NCBI RefSeq assembly: GCF_003260015.1
Contig: NZ_QCXS01000004.1
Coordinates: 124,001 to 188,000, forward strand
Length of the DNA: 64,000 nucleotides
Origin: Nakamurella deserti
Lineage (GTDB): Bacteria > Actinomycetota > Actinomycetes > Mycobacteriales > Nakamurellaceae
Direction of reading: 5' to 3'
A model generated the notes under the pieces. It had not been told where the DNA came from and searched no databases. It saw only the letters and a program-made list of their open reading frames with translations. Both the position numbers and the translations under genes were made by a program. Of this stretch, positions 1-8,486 are shown in pieces. How positions within the stretch are numbered: position 1 is the stretch's first letter; each line of letters starts with the position of its first letter.

Positions 1-524
1 AGGTCGGCGGTGTACTGCGCCTGCGCGAACTGCCACGTCCACATCGACGACGCCCCGAGGTAGCGGGCCTTGCCGGACCGGACGACGTCGTGCAGCGCCT
101 CCATCGTCTCCTCGATCGGCGTCTGCGGGTCCCAGCGGTGGATCTGGTACAGGTCGATGTAGTCGGTGCCGAGCCGCCGCAGGCTGTCGTCGACGGCACT
201 GAGGATGTGCCGACGGGACAGCCCGCCGCCGTTGGGCCCCGGCCGCATCCGGCCGTTGACCTTCGTCGCCAGCACGACCTCCTCGCGGACCGCGAAGTCG
301 CGCAGCGCCCGGCCGACGATCTCCTCGCTGGTGCCGTCGGAGTAGACGTCGGCGGTGTCGAAGGTGGTGATGCCGAGCTCCAGGGCCCGCTGGATGAAGG
401 GCCGCGACTGCTCCTCCGGCATCGACCAGGGATGGCCACCGCGGTCCGGCGTCCCGAAGCTCATGCAGCCGAGGGTGACCGTCGAGACCTGCAGACCGCT
501 GCGGCCGAGGCGTGCGTACTCCAT
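1..524 (-). CDS. Aldo/keto reductase, 3' end cut by window
   Basis: NAD(P)H-dependent oxidoreductase with a TIM-barrel fold, expected in the cytosol. The first 174 residues are visible and the C-terminus lies beyond base 1. The catalytic tetrad of the family can be read: D56 and Y61 in DTADVY, K88 in LATKVNG and H129 in YQIHRWD. The sequence resembles the YghZ/YdjG-like group acting on aldehydes and ketones. The ATG at 524 follows a good ribosome site, GGAAGGA. The substrate cannot be told from sequence. The family call is firm. Confidence 0.9.
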   Translation of the reverse strand, partial: MEYARLGRSGLQVSTVTLGCMSFGTPDRGGHPWSMPEEQSRPFIQRALELGITTFDTADVYSDGTSEEIVGRALRDFAVREEVVLATKVNGRMRPGPNGGGLSRRHILSAVDDSLRRLGTDYIDLYQIHRWDPQTPIEETMEALHDVVRSGKARYLGASSMWTWQFAQAQYTAD

Positions 525-607
525 GGGGATGTCCTTCCGTCGTCGGCGGCCGGAACCGCCCTGCATGGTCTACCCGGGACACACCCGGTCGCGACGCCGG
601 GGTGCGG

Positions 608-1189
608 TCAGATCGGGCCCAGGAACTGCGTCGGGTCGAACTCCTCGATCGGGATGACCCGCAGCCGCGGCAGTTTGCGGTTGAACGCCTGCACGTCGTA
701 CTCCAGGTCCAGGAACTCCAGCCCCTGCGACCGCAGGTCGAGGTAGCGGCTGTTGAAGTGCTCGGGGAACCCGAGGAGGCCGACGCGCCGGGCGCCGCCG
801 AGCAGCGGGGTGAGGCCGGGCAGGAAGTCCTGGTCGTGGCTGGCCAGGATGACGTCCGCGCCGTCCTCCTGCGCGGCGATCGCGGCCAGCGTGCGCAGGA
901 TCGCCGCGTCGACCACCTTGACCTCCGACGGGCCGCTGAGCAGCACCGGCCGGTACCGCATCCCCACCAGTGCCTGCACGAAGGCGCTCGGCAGCTGCAG
1001 GTTGGCGGCGTTGAGGAAGAACAGCGGCCGCACGTCGCCGCCCCACCGGGTGCGCGCGTACTCCGTGAGCCGCTCCCAGCGCGGCCGCTCGCTGGACTCC
1101 GGCCGGTGCCGCAGGATCGTGTTCCCCAGGGTGCTGTCGAGGTTCTCGCCGTCGACCAGGATGTAGACGACGCGCGCGGGATCGGTCAT
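608..1189 (-). CDS. NYN-domain (PIN-like) nuclease family protein
   Basis: 193-residue protein of the NYN/PIN-like ribonuclease fold. The N-terminus has the acidic strand motif ILVDGENLD. The middle has a second acidic patch, VVDAAILRTL, and a third, DVILASHDQDFLPGL. This is the Asp arrangement that binds metal in these nucleases. The start was set at the ATG at 1189 because it falls directly before the conserved strand; upstream codons are low-complexity. It is divergent from the methyltransferase at 1247. RNA cleavage is known for the family; the target here is unknown. Confidence 0.8.
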   Translation of the reverse strand: MTDPARVVYILVDGENLDSTLGNTILRHRPESSERPRWERLTEYARTRWGGDVRPLFFLNAANLQLPSAFVQALVGMRYRPVLLSGPSEVKVVDAAILRTLAAIAAQEDGADVILASHDQDFLPGLTPLLGGARRVGLLGFPEHFNSRYLDLRSQGLEFLDLEYDVQAFNRKLPRLRVIPIEEFDPTQFLGPI

Positions 1190-1246
1190 CGGCTGAGTCT
1201 GGCAGGCGCGGGGCCGCGCGTGGGGCGGGCCCGGGATACTCGGGCG

Positions 1247-2116
1247 ATGCCGCACCGTCCCGTGGTCACCGCCCTGCAGGCCCTCGTCGACGACGACCGT
1301 GGCGCCGCCCGCTCCGCGCTGACCGGCGACCCCTCACTGCTGGGTCGCGCCCTCAGCCGGTTCCTCGACGACGATCCCCTGGCCGGCTCGGTCTACGACC
1401 GGCCGGCGGCGTTCGCGGCGTTCATCCGTGGTGGCGGCAACGTCGCGCTGTACGAGGCGACCAGCGCGGCCCTGGCCGCCGAGTACGCGACGCACGGGGT
1501 CGGCGCGCTGCTGGACATCGGCTGCGGGGACGGCACCGCGCTGCTGCCCGCCCTGACCCGTCGACCGGTCCCCCGCGTCGACGTGGTGGAGCCCTCCGGT
1601 GAGCTGCTCGCGGCCACCGCCGCGGCGCTGGCCGCGCTGTCCGGGATCACCGCCACCACCGCGGGCACCACGGTGCAGGAGTTCCTCGGCGACCTGGCGC
1701 CCGACCGCCGCTGGGACCTCGCGGAATCGACCTTCGCGCTGCACGCCCTGGCGCCGGGCGAGCGCACCCGGGTTCTCGAGGTGCTGGCCGGACGCGTCCG
1801 CCGGATCGCCGTCGTCGAGTTCGACGTCCCGGATCTGCCGCCCCGCGGTCCCGCGGCGCTGGCCTTCCTGGCCGACACCTACGAACGCGGCCTCGCCGAG
1901 TACACCGCCGACCGCGACCTGGTCGCCCAGGGGTTCCTGATGCCGGTGCTGGTCGGGCAGTTGGCCCCGGGCGCCGTCCGGTCGACGTGGGAGCAGCCCG
2001 CGCCCGCGTGGGCCGCGCAGTTCGCCGCCGCGGGGTTCACCGACGTCGCCGTCCGTCCCGTGGACGACTACTGGTCGTCACCGGCGTTCCTGCTGACCGC
2101 CGCCGGCTCCGGCTGA
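1247..2116 (+). CDS. Class I SAM-dependent methyltransferase
   Basis: 289 residues with a Rossmann methyltransferase core. Motif I is LLDIGCGDGTALLP (around residues 90-103), followed by an acidic end of strand 2 in VDVVEPSG. The C-terminus has a typical AGFTDVAVRPVDDYW segment. The first 80 residues look helical and may cap the active site. The ATG at 1247 is chosen because the frame upstream is antisense to the NYN gene. No neighbour suggests a substrate. Family confident, function unassigned. Confidence 0.8.
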   Translation: MPHRPVVTALQALVDDDRGAARSALTGDPSLLGRALSRFLDDDPLAGSVYDRPAAFAAFIRGGGNVALYEATSAALAAEYATHGVGALLDIGCGDGTALLPALTRRPVPRVDVVEPSGELLAATAAALAALSGITATTAGTTVQEFLGDLAPDRRWDLAESTFALHALAPGERTRVLEVLAGRVRRIAVVEFDVPDLPPRGPAALAFLADTYERGLAEYTADRDLVAQGFLMPVLVGQLAPGAVRSTWEQPAPAWAAQFAAAGFTDVAVRPVDDYWSSPAFLLTAAGSG

Positions 2117-2196
2117 CCGCGTCACCTCCCGGACTTCCGGCCGAGGGAGACTGCAGGGACCGACGCGCCCACCGGGGTCGCCGGAGGAGGGTGCTG

Positions 2197-3819
2197 ATGA
2201 CGACGATCCTGATCTTCGTGGTGGCGTCGGTGGCGGTGGTCGTCACGGTCGAGCTGCTGGCCGAACGGACCGGACTGCCGGCGGCGGCCATCCTGACGTT
2301 GGTCGGTGTCGTCTACGCGCTGCTCCCCGGGCCCAACGTCGAGCTCGACCCCGAGGTCGTGCTCGCGTTCGTCCTGCCGCCGCTGCTGTACAGCGCCGCG
2401 CTGCACGCCTCGCTGACCGCGATCCGGACGAACCTGCGGGCCGTCATCAGCCTGTCCGTCGGACTGGTGCTGGCCACCGCGCTGTTGGTCGGATGGGGCG
2501 TCGAGCTGCTGGTACCGGGGATCTCGCTGGCCGCCGGTATCGCCCTGGGCGCCGCGGTGGCGCCGCCGGACCCGGTGGCGGCGCTGGCCATCGGCCGCCG
2601 GGCGGGGCTGCCCGGACGGCTGGTGACGCTGATCGAGGGCGAGGGCCTGCTCAACGACGCCACCGCGCTGACCACCTTCACGGTGGCGGTGACCGCCGCG
2701 GTCAGCGGCACGTTCTCCGGTCTGGACTTCCTCGTCGAGTTCGCGGTGATGGCCCTCGGCGGCCTCGTCGTCGGACTGCTGGTGGCGTTCGGGGTCCGGC
2801 TGGTCAAGTCGCGGCTGCACGAGCCGGTGCTGGTCAACAGCGTCAGCCTGGTGACGCCGTTCGCCGCGTACGCGCTCGGTGAGGCGGTCCACGTGTCGGG
2901 CGTGCTGGCGGTGGTCATCGCCGGGCTGGTGGTCGGCCACGACACCCCGCGCTACAGCTCCGGGGCGAGCCGGCTGCAGACCAGCGCCGTGTGGCGGCTG
3001 GTCGACTTCCTGCTGGAGGGGTTCGTCTTCCTGCTCGTCGGACAGCAGCTGCCCACCGTGGTCGCCGGTCTCGGCGCCTACGAGACGTCGACCGTGGTGA
3101 CCGCGGCGGCGGTCACCCTGGGCGTCGTGGTGCTGCTCCGGCCGCTGTGGCTGTTCGTGACCCAGTACCTGCCCCGGGGCCTGCACGCGCGCCTGGGCGG
3201 TCGGTCGAACAGCCCCGACCGGCGGCTGGGGGCCCGCCAGATCGTCGTGCTCAGCTGGGCCGGCACCCGCGGCATCATCACGCTGGCCGCGATCTTCACG
3301 CTGCCGCTGACCGTCGCCGACGGCTCGCCGTTCCCCGGACGCGACCTGATGCTGTTCTGCGCCTACCTGGTGGTGCTGTTCACGTTGGTCGTGCAGGGCA
3401 TGACGTTCGCGCCCATCGCCCGGGCGACCGGGCTGCGACAGGACGCCGCGGCCGACGCGTTCATCCGCAACGAAGCCCGCATCGGCGCCGTCTCCGCGGC
3501 GCTGACCCGGTTGGACCAGCTGGCCGACGACCCGGAGCTGCAGCTGTCCGACACCGCCCGGGAGGCGTTGCGCCGCATCCTGGACCACCGGCTGGAGCGC
3601 TACCGGTCACGGCTGGAGCTGCTGGAGACCGCGGAGAACGGCGAGATCCCGGAGTCGCCGACCTACGACGCCGCGGTCCGGGCGCGCCGGATGCTCATCG
3701 AGGCACAGCGCGACGAGCTGCTCCGCTGGCGCGACGCCCGGCGCCTCACCGACGCCAACCTGCGCATCCTCGAGCACGAGCTGGACCTCGAGGAGCGCAC
3801 ACTGCCCCGCGCCCGCTGA
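2197..3819 (+). CDS. CPA1-family Na+/H+ antiporter
   Basis: 540-residue inner-membrane cation/proton antiporter. The first 400 residues hold about 12 hydrophobic helices with family signatures: FVLPPLLYSAALH in TM2-3, VAPPDPVAALAIG and EGEGLLNDATAL, where the ND pair supplies the ion-binding Asp. The last 120 residues are a charged, helical cytosolic tail (LERYRSRLELLE and following), as in YjcE/NhaP-type proteins. The start is ATG 2197, six bases after GGAGGAGG; the GTG at 2191 is too close to that site. A second CPA1 antiporter is at 27265. Likely role is pH and sodium homeostasis. Confidence 0.9.
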   Translation: MTTILIFVVASVAVVVTVELLAERTGLPAAAILTLVGVVYALLPGPNVELDPEVVLAFVLPPLLYSAALHASLTAIRTNLRAVISLSVGLVLATALLVGWGVELLVPGISLAAGIALGAAVAPPDPVAALAIGRRAGLPGRLVTLIEGEGLLNDATALTTFTVAVTAAVSGTFSGLDFLVEFAVMALGGLVVGLLVAFGVRLVKSRLHEPVLVNSVSLVTPFAAYALGEAVHVSGVLAVVIAGLVVGHDTPRYSSGASRLQTSAVWRLVDFLLEGFVFLLVGQQLPTVVAGLGAYETSTVVTAAAVTLGVVVLLRPLWLFVTQYLPRGLHARLGGRSNSPDRRLGARQIVVLSWAGTRGIITLAAIFTLPLTVADGSPFPGRDLMLFCAYLVVLFTLVVQGMTFAPIARATGLRQDAAADAFIRNEARIGAVSAALTRLDQLADDPELQLSDTAREALRRILDHRLERYRSRLELLETAENGEIPESPTYDAAVRARRMLIEAQRDELLRWRDARRLTDANLRILEHELDLEERTLPRAR

Positions 3820-3925
3820 CGGTGCGGTGCCGCTGGGTAAGGCACCCCTAGACCCGGACACCGCCGCGAGGCCGTGCCCACGCAGACAGCGCGTGCCCCC
3901 GGGGTCGCCTCGACAGGAGGCGCCG

Positions 3926-4444
3926 ATGGCCGCGCGCACGACCGACACGAGAAGCATCAGGGCTCCCGGGATCGTCCTCGGGGTGGGGCTGGGCGGCTTC
4001 GTCGACGGCATCCTGCTGCACCAGCTGCTGCAGTGGCACCACCTGCTCAGCAGCACCGACACCGACCGGGTCGGCGTGCCGACGTATCCCGTCGACACCG
4101 TCGAGGGACTGCAGATGAACACGCTCTGGGACGGGCTGTTCCACACCGTCACCTGGCTCGCGGTGCTGACCGGGCTGGGACTGCTGTACGGGAGGGTGAC
4201 CCGGTCCCGCGGGCGGCTGTGGACCTCGCGGGCGCTGTGGGGCTGGATCCTGGTCGGCTGGGGCGCGTTCAACCTCGTCGAGGGCGTCGTCGACCACCAC
4301 ATCCTCGGGATCCACCACGTCCGCGGCGGGCCGCACCAGCTGTGGTGGGACCTCGGCTTCCTGGCGCTGGGCGTGGTGCTGATCGCGCTCGGGTGGCTGC
4401 TCCAGCGCAACGCCCGGGTGGTGGACACCACCCGGTCCCCGTGA
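3926..4444 (+). CDS. DUF2243 membrane protein
   Basis: 172 residues with four predicted membrane helices. It carries the DUF2243 signature GFVDGILLHQLLQWHHLLS near the N-terminus and a second His-rich loop, VVDHHILGIHHV, before the last helix. The conserved histidines suggest metal or heme contact, but no activity is established for the family. Start ATG 3926 follows AGGAGG with five bases between. Its stop overlaps the start of the CtaG gene, so the two are probably translated together. Confidence 0.85.
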   Translation: MAARTTDTRSIRAPGIVLGVGLGGFVDGILLHQLLQWHHLLSSTDTDRVGVPTYPVDTVEGLQMNTLWDGLFHTVTWLAVLTGLGLLYGRVTRSRGRLWTSRALWGWILVGWGAFNLVEGVVDHHILGIHHVRGGPHQLWWDLGFLALGVVLIALGWLLQRNARVVDTTRSP

Positions 4445-5226
4445 ACCACGGTGACGCCGGGGCGGGTTACGGCGGTTCCGGTGTCGCGACCATCCTGCTG
4501 CTGACGGCGGCGCTGCTGGCCTACGTGCTGCCGGCGGTGGACCGTCGCGCCGAGCCGCGCGGCTGGAGCGGTTGGCGCACCGCCAGTTTCGCCCTCGGGG
4601 TGGTGCTGGTCGGCGTCGCCCTGCAACCCGGGCTGCTGCCGACCGACGACTTCCGCGGGCACATGGCCCAGCACCTGGTGATCGGCATGGTCGCGCCGCT
4701 GCTGCTCGTGCTCGGCGCGCCCGTGACGTTGCTGCTGCGGTCGGTGACACCACGGGTGGGGCGGTTCGTCGGTGAGCTGTTGCGGTCCCGCCCGGCACAC
4801 CTGATCGCGTCACCGGTCACCGCCCTGGTGCTCAACCTCGGCGGGTTGGCCGCGATCTACGGCACCCCGCTGTACGCGGAGATGCTGCGCAACGGCGCCG
4901 TGCACACCCTGGTCACGGTGCACGTCTTCCTGGCCGGCTACCTGTTCGCCTGGGTCGTCGCCGGTCCCGACCCGGCGCCGCGGCGGCCGTCGGTTCCGGT
5001 GCGTCTGGTGGTACTGGGGATCGCCGTGGCCGGCCACGCGGTGCTGTCGCAACTGCTCTACGCGGGCGTCCTGGACGTGCCGGTGCCGGCCGACCAGCGC
5101 CGGGGAGCCGCGGAGCTGATGTACTACGGCGGCGACATCGCCGAACTGCTCGTCGCGGTCGCGCTCGTGAGTCGCTGGCGGCCCCGGCGGCGGGCGCGGA
5201 CGGGTACAGCCGGGGCGGGCGGCTGA
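4441..5226 (+). CDS. CtaG-type cytochrome c oxidase assembly membrane protein
   Basis: 261 residues with about seven membrane helices, matching the caa3_CtaG family of copper-handling oxidase assembly factors. Visible markers are HMAQHLVIGMVAPLLLVLGAPVT-like helices 2-3 (residues ~65-90), VHVFLAGYLFAW and HAVLSQLLYAG, each with conserved His. It starts at a GTG at 4441 that overlaps the TGA of the DUF2243 gene (GTGA). The DUF2243-CtaG pairing suggests a shared role in respiratory or copper biogenesis; this is inference. Confidence 0.87.
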   Translation: MNHGDAGAGYGGSGVATILLLTAALLAYVLPAVDRRAEPRGWSGWRTASFALGVVLVGVALQPGLLPTDDFRGHMAQHLVIGMVAPLLLVLGAPVTLLLRSVTPRVGRFVGELLRSRPAHLIASPVTALVLNLGGLAAIYGTPLYAEMLRNGAVHTLVTVHVFLAGYLFAWVVAGPDPAPRRPSVPVRLVVLGIAVAGHAVLSQLLYAGVLDVPVPADQRRGAAELMYYGGDIAELLVAVALVSRWRPRRRARTGTAGAGG

Positions 5227-5245
5227 GCCACCCGCCCCGACCGCG

Positions 5246-6508
5246 TCAGGAGGCCAGTACCTCGGCCAGTTGCGCCACGGCCCAGTCGATCTCGTCGGCC
5301 GTGACGACCAGCGGCGGCGCGAAGCGCAGGGTGTCGCCGTGGGTGTCCTTGACCAGCAGGCCGCGGGCGGCGAGCCGCTTGCTCACGGCCTTGCCGCCAC
5401 CGGCCGCCGGGTCGATGTCGACCCCCGCCCACAGCCCCAGGCCGCGGACGGCGGTGACGCCGGAGCCGATCAGCCCCCGCAGACCCGCCTGCAGCTGCGC
5501 GCCGCGCTCGCGGGCCATCGCCTGGTACTCGCCGCGGGCCAGCATCCGGACGACGGCGGTGCCGACGGCGGCGGCCAGCGGGTTGCCGCCGAACGTCGAT
5601 CCGTGCTCGCCCGGGTGCAGCACGCCGAGCACGTCGCGGTCGGCCACGACGGCCGACACCGGGACGATGCCGCCGCCGAGCGCCTTGCCGAGGGTGTAGA
5701 TGTCGGGCACGACGCCCCAGTGCTGGGAGGCGAAGGTGTACCCGGTACGGCCGAGCCCGGACTGGATCTCGTCGCAGACGAGCAGCACGTTCTCCCGGGT
5801 GCACAGGTCGCGCACGGCGGGCAGGTAGTCCGCCGGCGGGACCAGCACGCCGGCCTCTCCCTGGATCGGCTCGAGCAGCACGGCGACGGTGTGCTCGTCG
5901 ATCGCGTCGGCGATCGCCCGGGCGTCGCCGTAGGGCACCGTCCGGAAGCCGGGGGTGAACGGACCGAACCCGCCCCGGGCCTGCGGGTCGTCACTGAAGC
6001 TGACGATGGTGATGGTGCGGCCGTGGAAATTGCCGCTGGCGACGATGATGTTCGCGCGATCGGCGGCGACGCCCTTGACGTCGGCGCCCCACTTGCGGGC
6101 CACCTTGAGCGCACTCTCGACGGCCTCGGCGCCGGTGTTCATCGGCAGCACCATGTCCTTGCCGGCCAGCGCGGCCAGTTCGGTGGTGAAGGTGCCGAGC
6201 TTGTCGGAGTGGAAGGCGCGGCTGGTGAGCGTGAGAGTGTCCAGCTGTGCGTGCGCGACGGCCGTCAACTCCGGGTTGCGGTGACCGAAGTTGACCGCCG
6301 AGTACGCGGCCAGGCAGTCCAGGTAGCGCCGTCCCTCGACGTCGGTGATCCAGGCGCCCTCGGCGGACGCGGCCACGACCGGCAGCGGCGCGTAGTTGTG
6401 GGCGGCGTGCTCGTCCACCCGCGCGATCTCGCGCTCGGTGGCCGCCCGCTCGGCGGCGTAGCCCAGGGCGGGGTCGAGGGTCGCGGTCGGCTCCATGGTC
6501 GAGGTCAC
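5246..6508 (-). CDS. rocD: Ornithine aminotransferase
   Basis: PLP-dependent class III aminotransferase of about 420 residues that converts ornithine plus 2-oxoglutarate to glutamate semialdehyde and glutamate. The pattern fits OAT: PMNTGAEAVESALKVARKW, the FHGRT loop, VCDEIQSGLGRTG with the cofactor Asp, and the Schiff-base Lys in YTLGKALGGG. I place the start at GTG 6508, which overlaps the ddaH stop (GTGA) and has GGAG eight bases upstream; the ATG at 6496 lacks a site. It forms an operon with ddaH, giving a route from arginine derivatives through ornithine to proline or glutamate. Confidence 0.93.
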   Translation of the reverse strand: MTSTMEPTATLDPALGYAAERAATEREIARVDEHAAHNYAPLPVVAASAEGAWITDVEGRRYLDCLAAYSAVNFGHRNPELTAVAHAQLDTLTLTSRAFHSDKLGTFTTELAALAGKDMVLPMNTGAEAVESALKVARKWGADVKGVAADRANIIVASGNFHGRTITIVSFSDDPQARGGFGPFTPGFRTVPYGDARAIADAIDEHTVAVLLEPIQGEAGVLVPPADYLPAVRDLCTRENVLLVCDEIQSGLGRTGYTFASQHWGVVPDIYTLGKALGGGIVPVSAVVADRDVLGVLHPGEHGSTFGGNPLAAAVGTAVVRMLARGEYQAMARERGAQLQAGLRGLIGSGVTAVRGLGLWAGVDIDPAAGGGKAVSKRLAARGLLVKDTHGDTLRFAPPLVVTADEIDWAVAQLAEVLAS

Positions 6509-7368
6509 GCCCGGATCTCCAACGTGCAGCACTTGACGCTCCCGCCACCCTTGAACAGCTCGGACAGATCCACGCCGATGGGCGCGAAGCCGCGTTCGGT
6601 CAACTGGGCGATCATGTCAGTCGCGCGCTCGCTGAGGATCACGTGGTATCCGTCGGACACGGCGTTGAGGCCGAGCACCACCGCGTCGGCCTCGGTCGCG
6701 ATGAGTGCGTCCGGGTAGAGCCGCTGCAGCGTGGCCAGCGCCGCCGGGCTGAACGCCGGCGGGTAGTAGGCGATGGTCTCGTCGGCGAGCACCGACAGTG
6801 CGGTGTCGAGGTGGTAGAACCGCGGATCGACCAGCTCCAGGGTGACGACCTCCATGCCGCTGAGCTCGGCGAGCTCCCGGTGCGAGGCGACGTCGGTGCG
6901 GAACCCGGTGCCGGCGAGGATGCGGGACCCGACGACGAGGTAGTCGCCCTCCCCCTCGTTGGTGAAGTGCGCGTCGCGGACGGGGCCGAGATCCTGGGAC
7001 TCGAGGAACGCGGCGTAGGCGTCGGCCTCACCGGCGCGTTCCGGGTAGGCGAACTTCGCCCTGTACGAGAACCCGGGGAGGCTGACGGCACCGTTGGCGG
7101 CGTAGACCATGTCGGGCAGGCCGGCCACCGGCGGCACCAGGTCGACGGTGTGGCCGAGCTCCAGGTAGAGGTCGCGCAGCACCTCCCACTGGGCGACGGC
7201 GCGTGCGGTGTCGACCGGCACGCTGATGTCCATCCACGGGTTGATGGCGTAGGTGACGACGAAGTGGTCGGGGCGCGTCATCGCGTAGCGGCGCGCGGTG
7301 GGGCGGCGGGATCCGGTGGCTGCGGACCCGGTCGACGCGGTCTCGGTGGTCGGGAAGGGCGCGGTCAT
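6505..7368 (-). CDS. ddaH: Dimethylargininase-family amidinohydrolase
   Basis: 287 residues of the guanidino-group-modifying superfamily. It has the DDAH-type C-terminal nucleophile motif GGGSVKCCTLEIR, the catalytic His in FYHLDTALSVL, and the substrate-side strand NEGEGDYLVVG. DDAH hydrolyses methylated arginine to citrulline; related enzymes act on arginine itself, and the sequence alone does not decide between them. ATG 7368 has GGAGG seven bases before it, while the ATG at 7374 sits one base from that site. It is followed immediately by rocD and is divergent from an AsnC-type regulator, consistent with arginine catabolism. Confidence 0.88.
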   Translation of the reverse strand: MTAPFPTTETASTGSAATGSRRPTARRYAMTRPDHFVVTYAINPWMDISVPVDTARAVAQWEVLRDLYLELGHTVDLVPPVAGLPDMVYAANGAVSLPGFSYRAKFAYPERAGEADAYAAFLESQDLGPVRDAHFTNEGEGDYLVVGSRILAGTGFRTDVASHRELAELSGMEVVTLELVDPRFYHLDTALSVLADETIAYYPPAFSPAALATLQRLYPDALIATEADAVVLGLNAVSDGYHVILSERATDMIAQLTERGFAPIGVDLSELFKGGGSVKCCTLEIRA

Positions 7369-7400
7369 CGTCATCCCTCCAGGCTAGGAGCGGTGATCGG

Positions 7401-7476
7401 CGCAAACAATCGCCGTCCGTTGCGTTGTTGATCTACGTTCGTTGCGTGACAACGGTTCGGACGGCGATCCGTTGCG
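7401..7476. promoter_or_regulatory. Probable AsnC/Lrp operator cluster
   Basis: The 129-bp gap between ddaH and the AsnC-type gene is full of symmetry. CGCAA at 7401-7405 pairs with TTGCG at 7420-7424. TCCGTTGCG occurs at 7416-7424 and 7468-7476, with a near copy TTCGTTGCG at 7438-7446. ATCGCCGTCCG (7409-7419) is exactly complementary to CGGACGGCGAT (7458-7468). Repeated, phased sites of this kind suit octameric Lrp-type regulators that wrap DNA. Binding by the neighbouring regulator is inferred. Confidence 0.6.
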
Positions 7477-7497
7477 CACGACGACGGGGAGAGCGGG

Positions 7498-7956
7498 ATG
7501 GGCGAGCTGGACCAGATCGACCGGCAGATCATCGCCTTCCTGGTGCGTGACGCCCGGGCGACGTTCGCCGAGATCGGCACGGAGGTGAGCCTGTCGGCCC
7601 CGGCGGTGAAACGGCGGGTGGACCGGCTCGTCGAGACCGGGATCATCCGGGGCTTCACCGCGGTGGTCGACGCGGCGGCCGCCGGCTGGAGCACCGAGGC
7701 GATCGTGGAGGTGTACTGCTCGGGAACCGTGGCGCCGCAGGCGCTGCAGCGCGCCTGGGAGGGCGTGCCCGAGGTGGTCGGCGCGTGGACGGTGACCGGG
7801 GCTCCCGACGCGGTGCTGCGGGTGGTGACCCGGGACGTGCGGCACCTCGAGCAGGCGCTGGAGCGGATCCGGTCGGCCGAGCACATCGACCACAGCGAAA
7901 CGGTGATCGTGCTGTCGACGCTCATCGACCGGCACAGTCCGGCGACGACCGACTGA
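7498..7956 (+). CDS. Lrp/AsnC-family transcriptional regulator
   Basis: 152 residues. The N-terminal helix-turn-helix begins LDQIDRQIIAFLVRDARATF and contains the recognition stretch SAPAVKRRVDRLVETG. The C-terminal RAM ligand-binding domain includes GAWTVTGAPDAVLRVVTRD and ends near residue 150. The ATG at 7498 follows a purine-rich GGGGAGAGCGGG. It is transcribed away from ddaH-rocD, and the shared intergenic repeats suggest that it controls both itself and that operon in response to an amino acid such as arginine or ornithine. Confidence 0.92.
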   Translation: MGELDQIDRQIIAFLVRDARATFAEIGTEVSLSAPAVKRRVDRLVETGIIRGFTAVVDAAAAGWSTEAIVEVYCSGTVAPQALQRAWEGVPEVVGAWTVTGAPDAVLRVVTRDVRHLEQALERIRSAEHIDHSETVIVLSTLIDRHSPATTD

Positions 7957-8486
7957 TCCCGCGCGGATCCGGCGTGGACGGCGCGCGCTGTCCGTGGGGG
8001 CGGCTCGCTGCGGCGGCGACGATCACGGGTCCCGGACCGGGTGCGGGCGGCGATCTGCGGCGCGGACGACGGGCTCGGCCAGGGCCCACCGGCTGGGCAG
8101 CGACGGCGTTGTCGGACACCGACCGGCCGCGCGTCGTCGGCGTCGCGGACGCCGACCTCGACGCCGTCGCACGGGGTCGGCGCGAGTGGGCCACCGGTTC
8201 CCGACGGCCGGCCGGGCCAGCCGCACCGCGATCTCCCGGTCCATCTCCGGGCGGCCCTGCCGACACCGGGAGCACGCGGTCGCGCGTGGAGCAGGTCGGT
8301 CGGCACCGGAGCCGCCGGGTGTCCGGACCGCTGCGGTCCGGCGTCGTGCGGTCGGCGGGTCGGCAGGGGCGCCGACGGCCGGGGTCGGGAGTCCCCGCCG
8401 CATGAAGCATCGCGGGGTCCGGTGGCGGAGCCGTGCCCCCTGACCACCGCGGAAGCATCAGGCCCCCCGGTGACGTTGCACCCCAC
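7957..8486 (+). pseudogene. Gene-poor stretch with a possible oxidoreductase remnant
   Basis: No intact gene is visible in these 530 bases. In one forward frame (around 8110-8200) the reading SDTDRPRVVGVADADLDAV and following residues looks like the second strand of a Gfo/Idh/MocA Rossmann fold. Fragments of a glycine-rich start (near 8070) and of later sequence sit in other frames. This would fit a decayed oxidoreductase gene, but the match is short and could be chance in GC-rich DNA. Confidence 0.25.
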
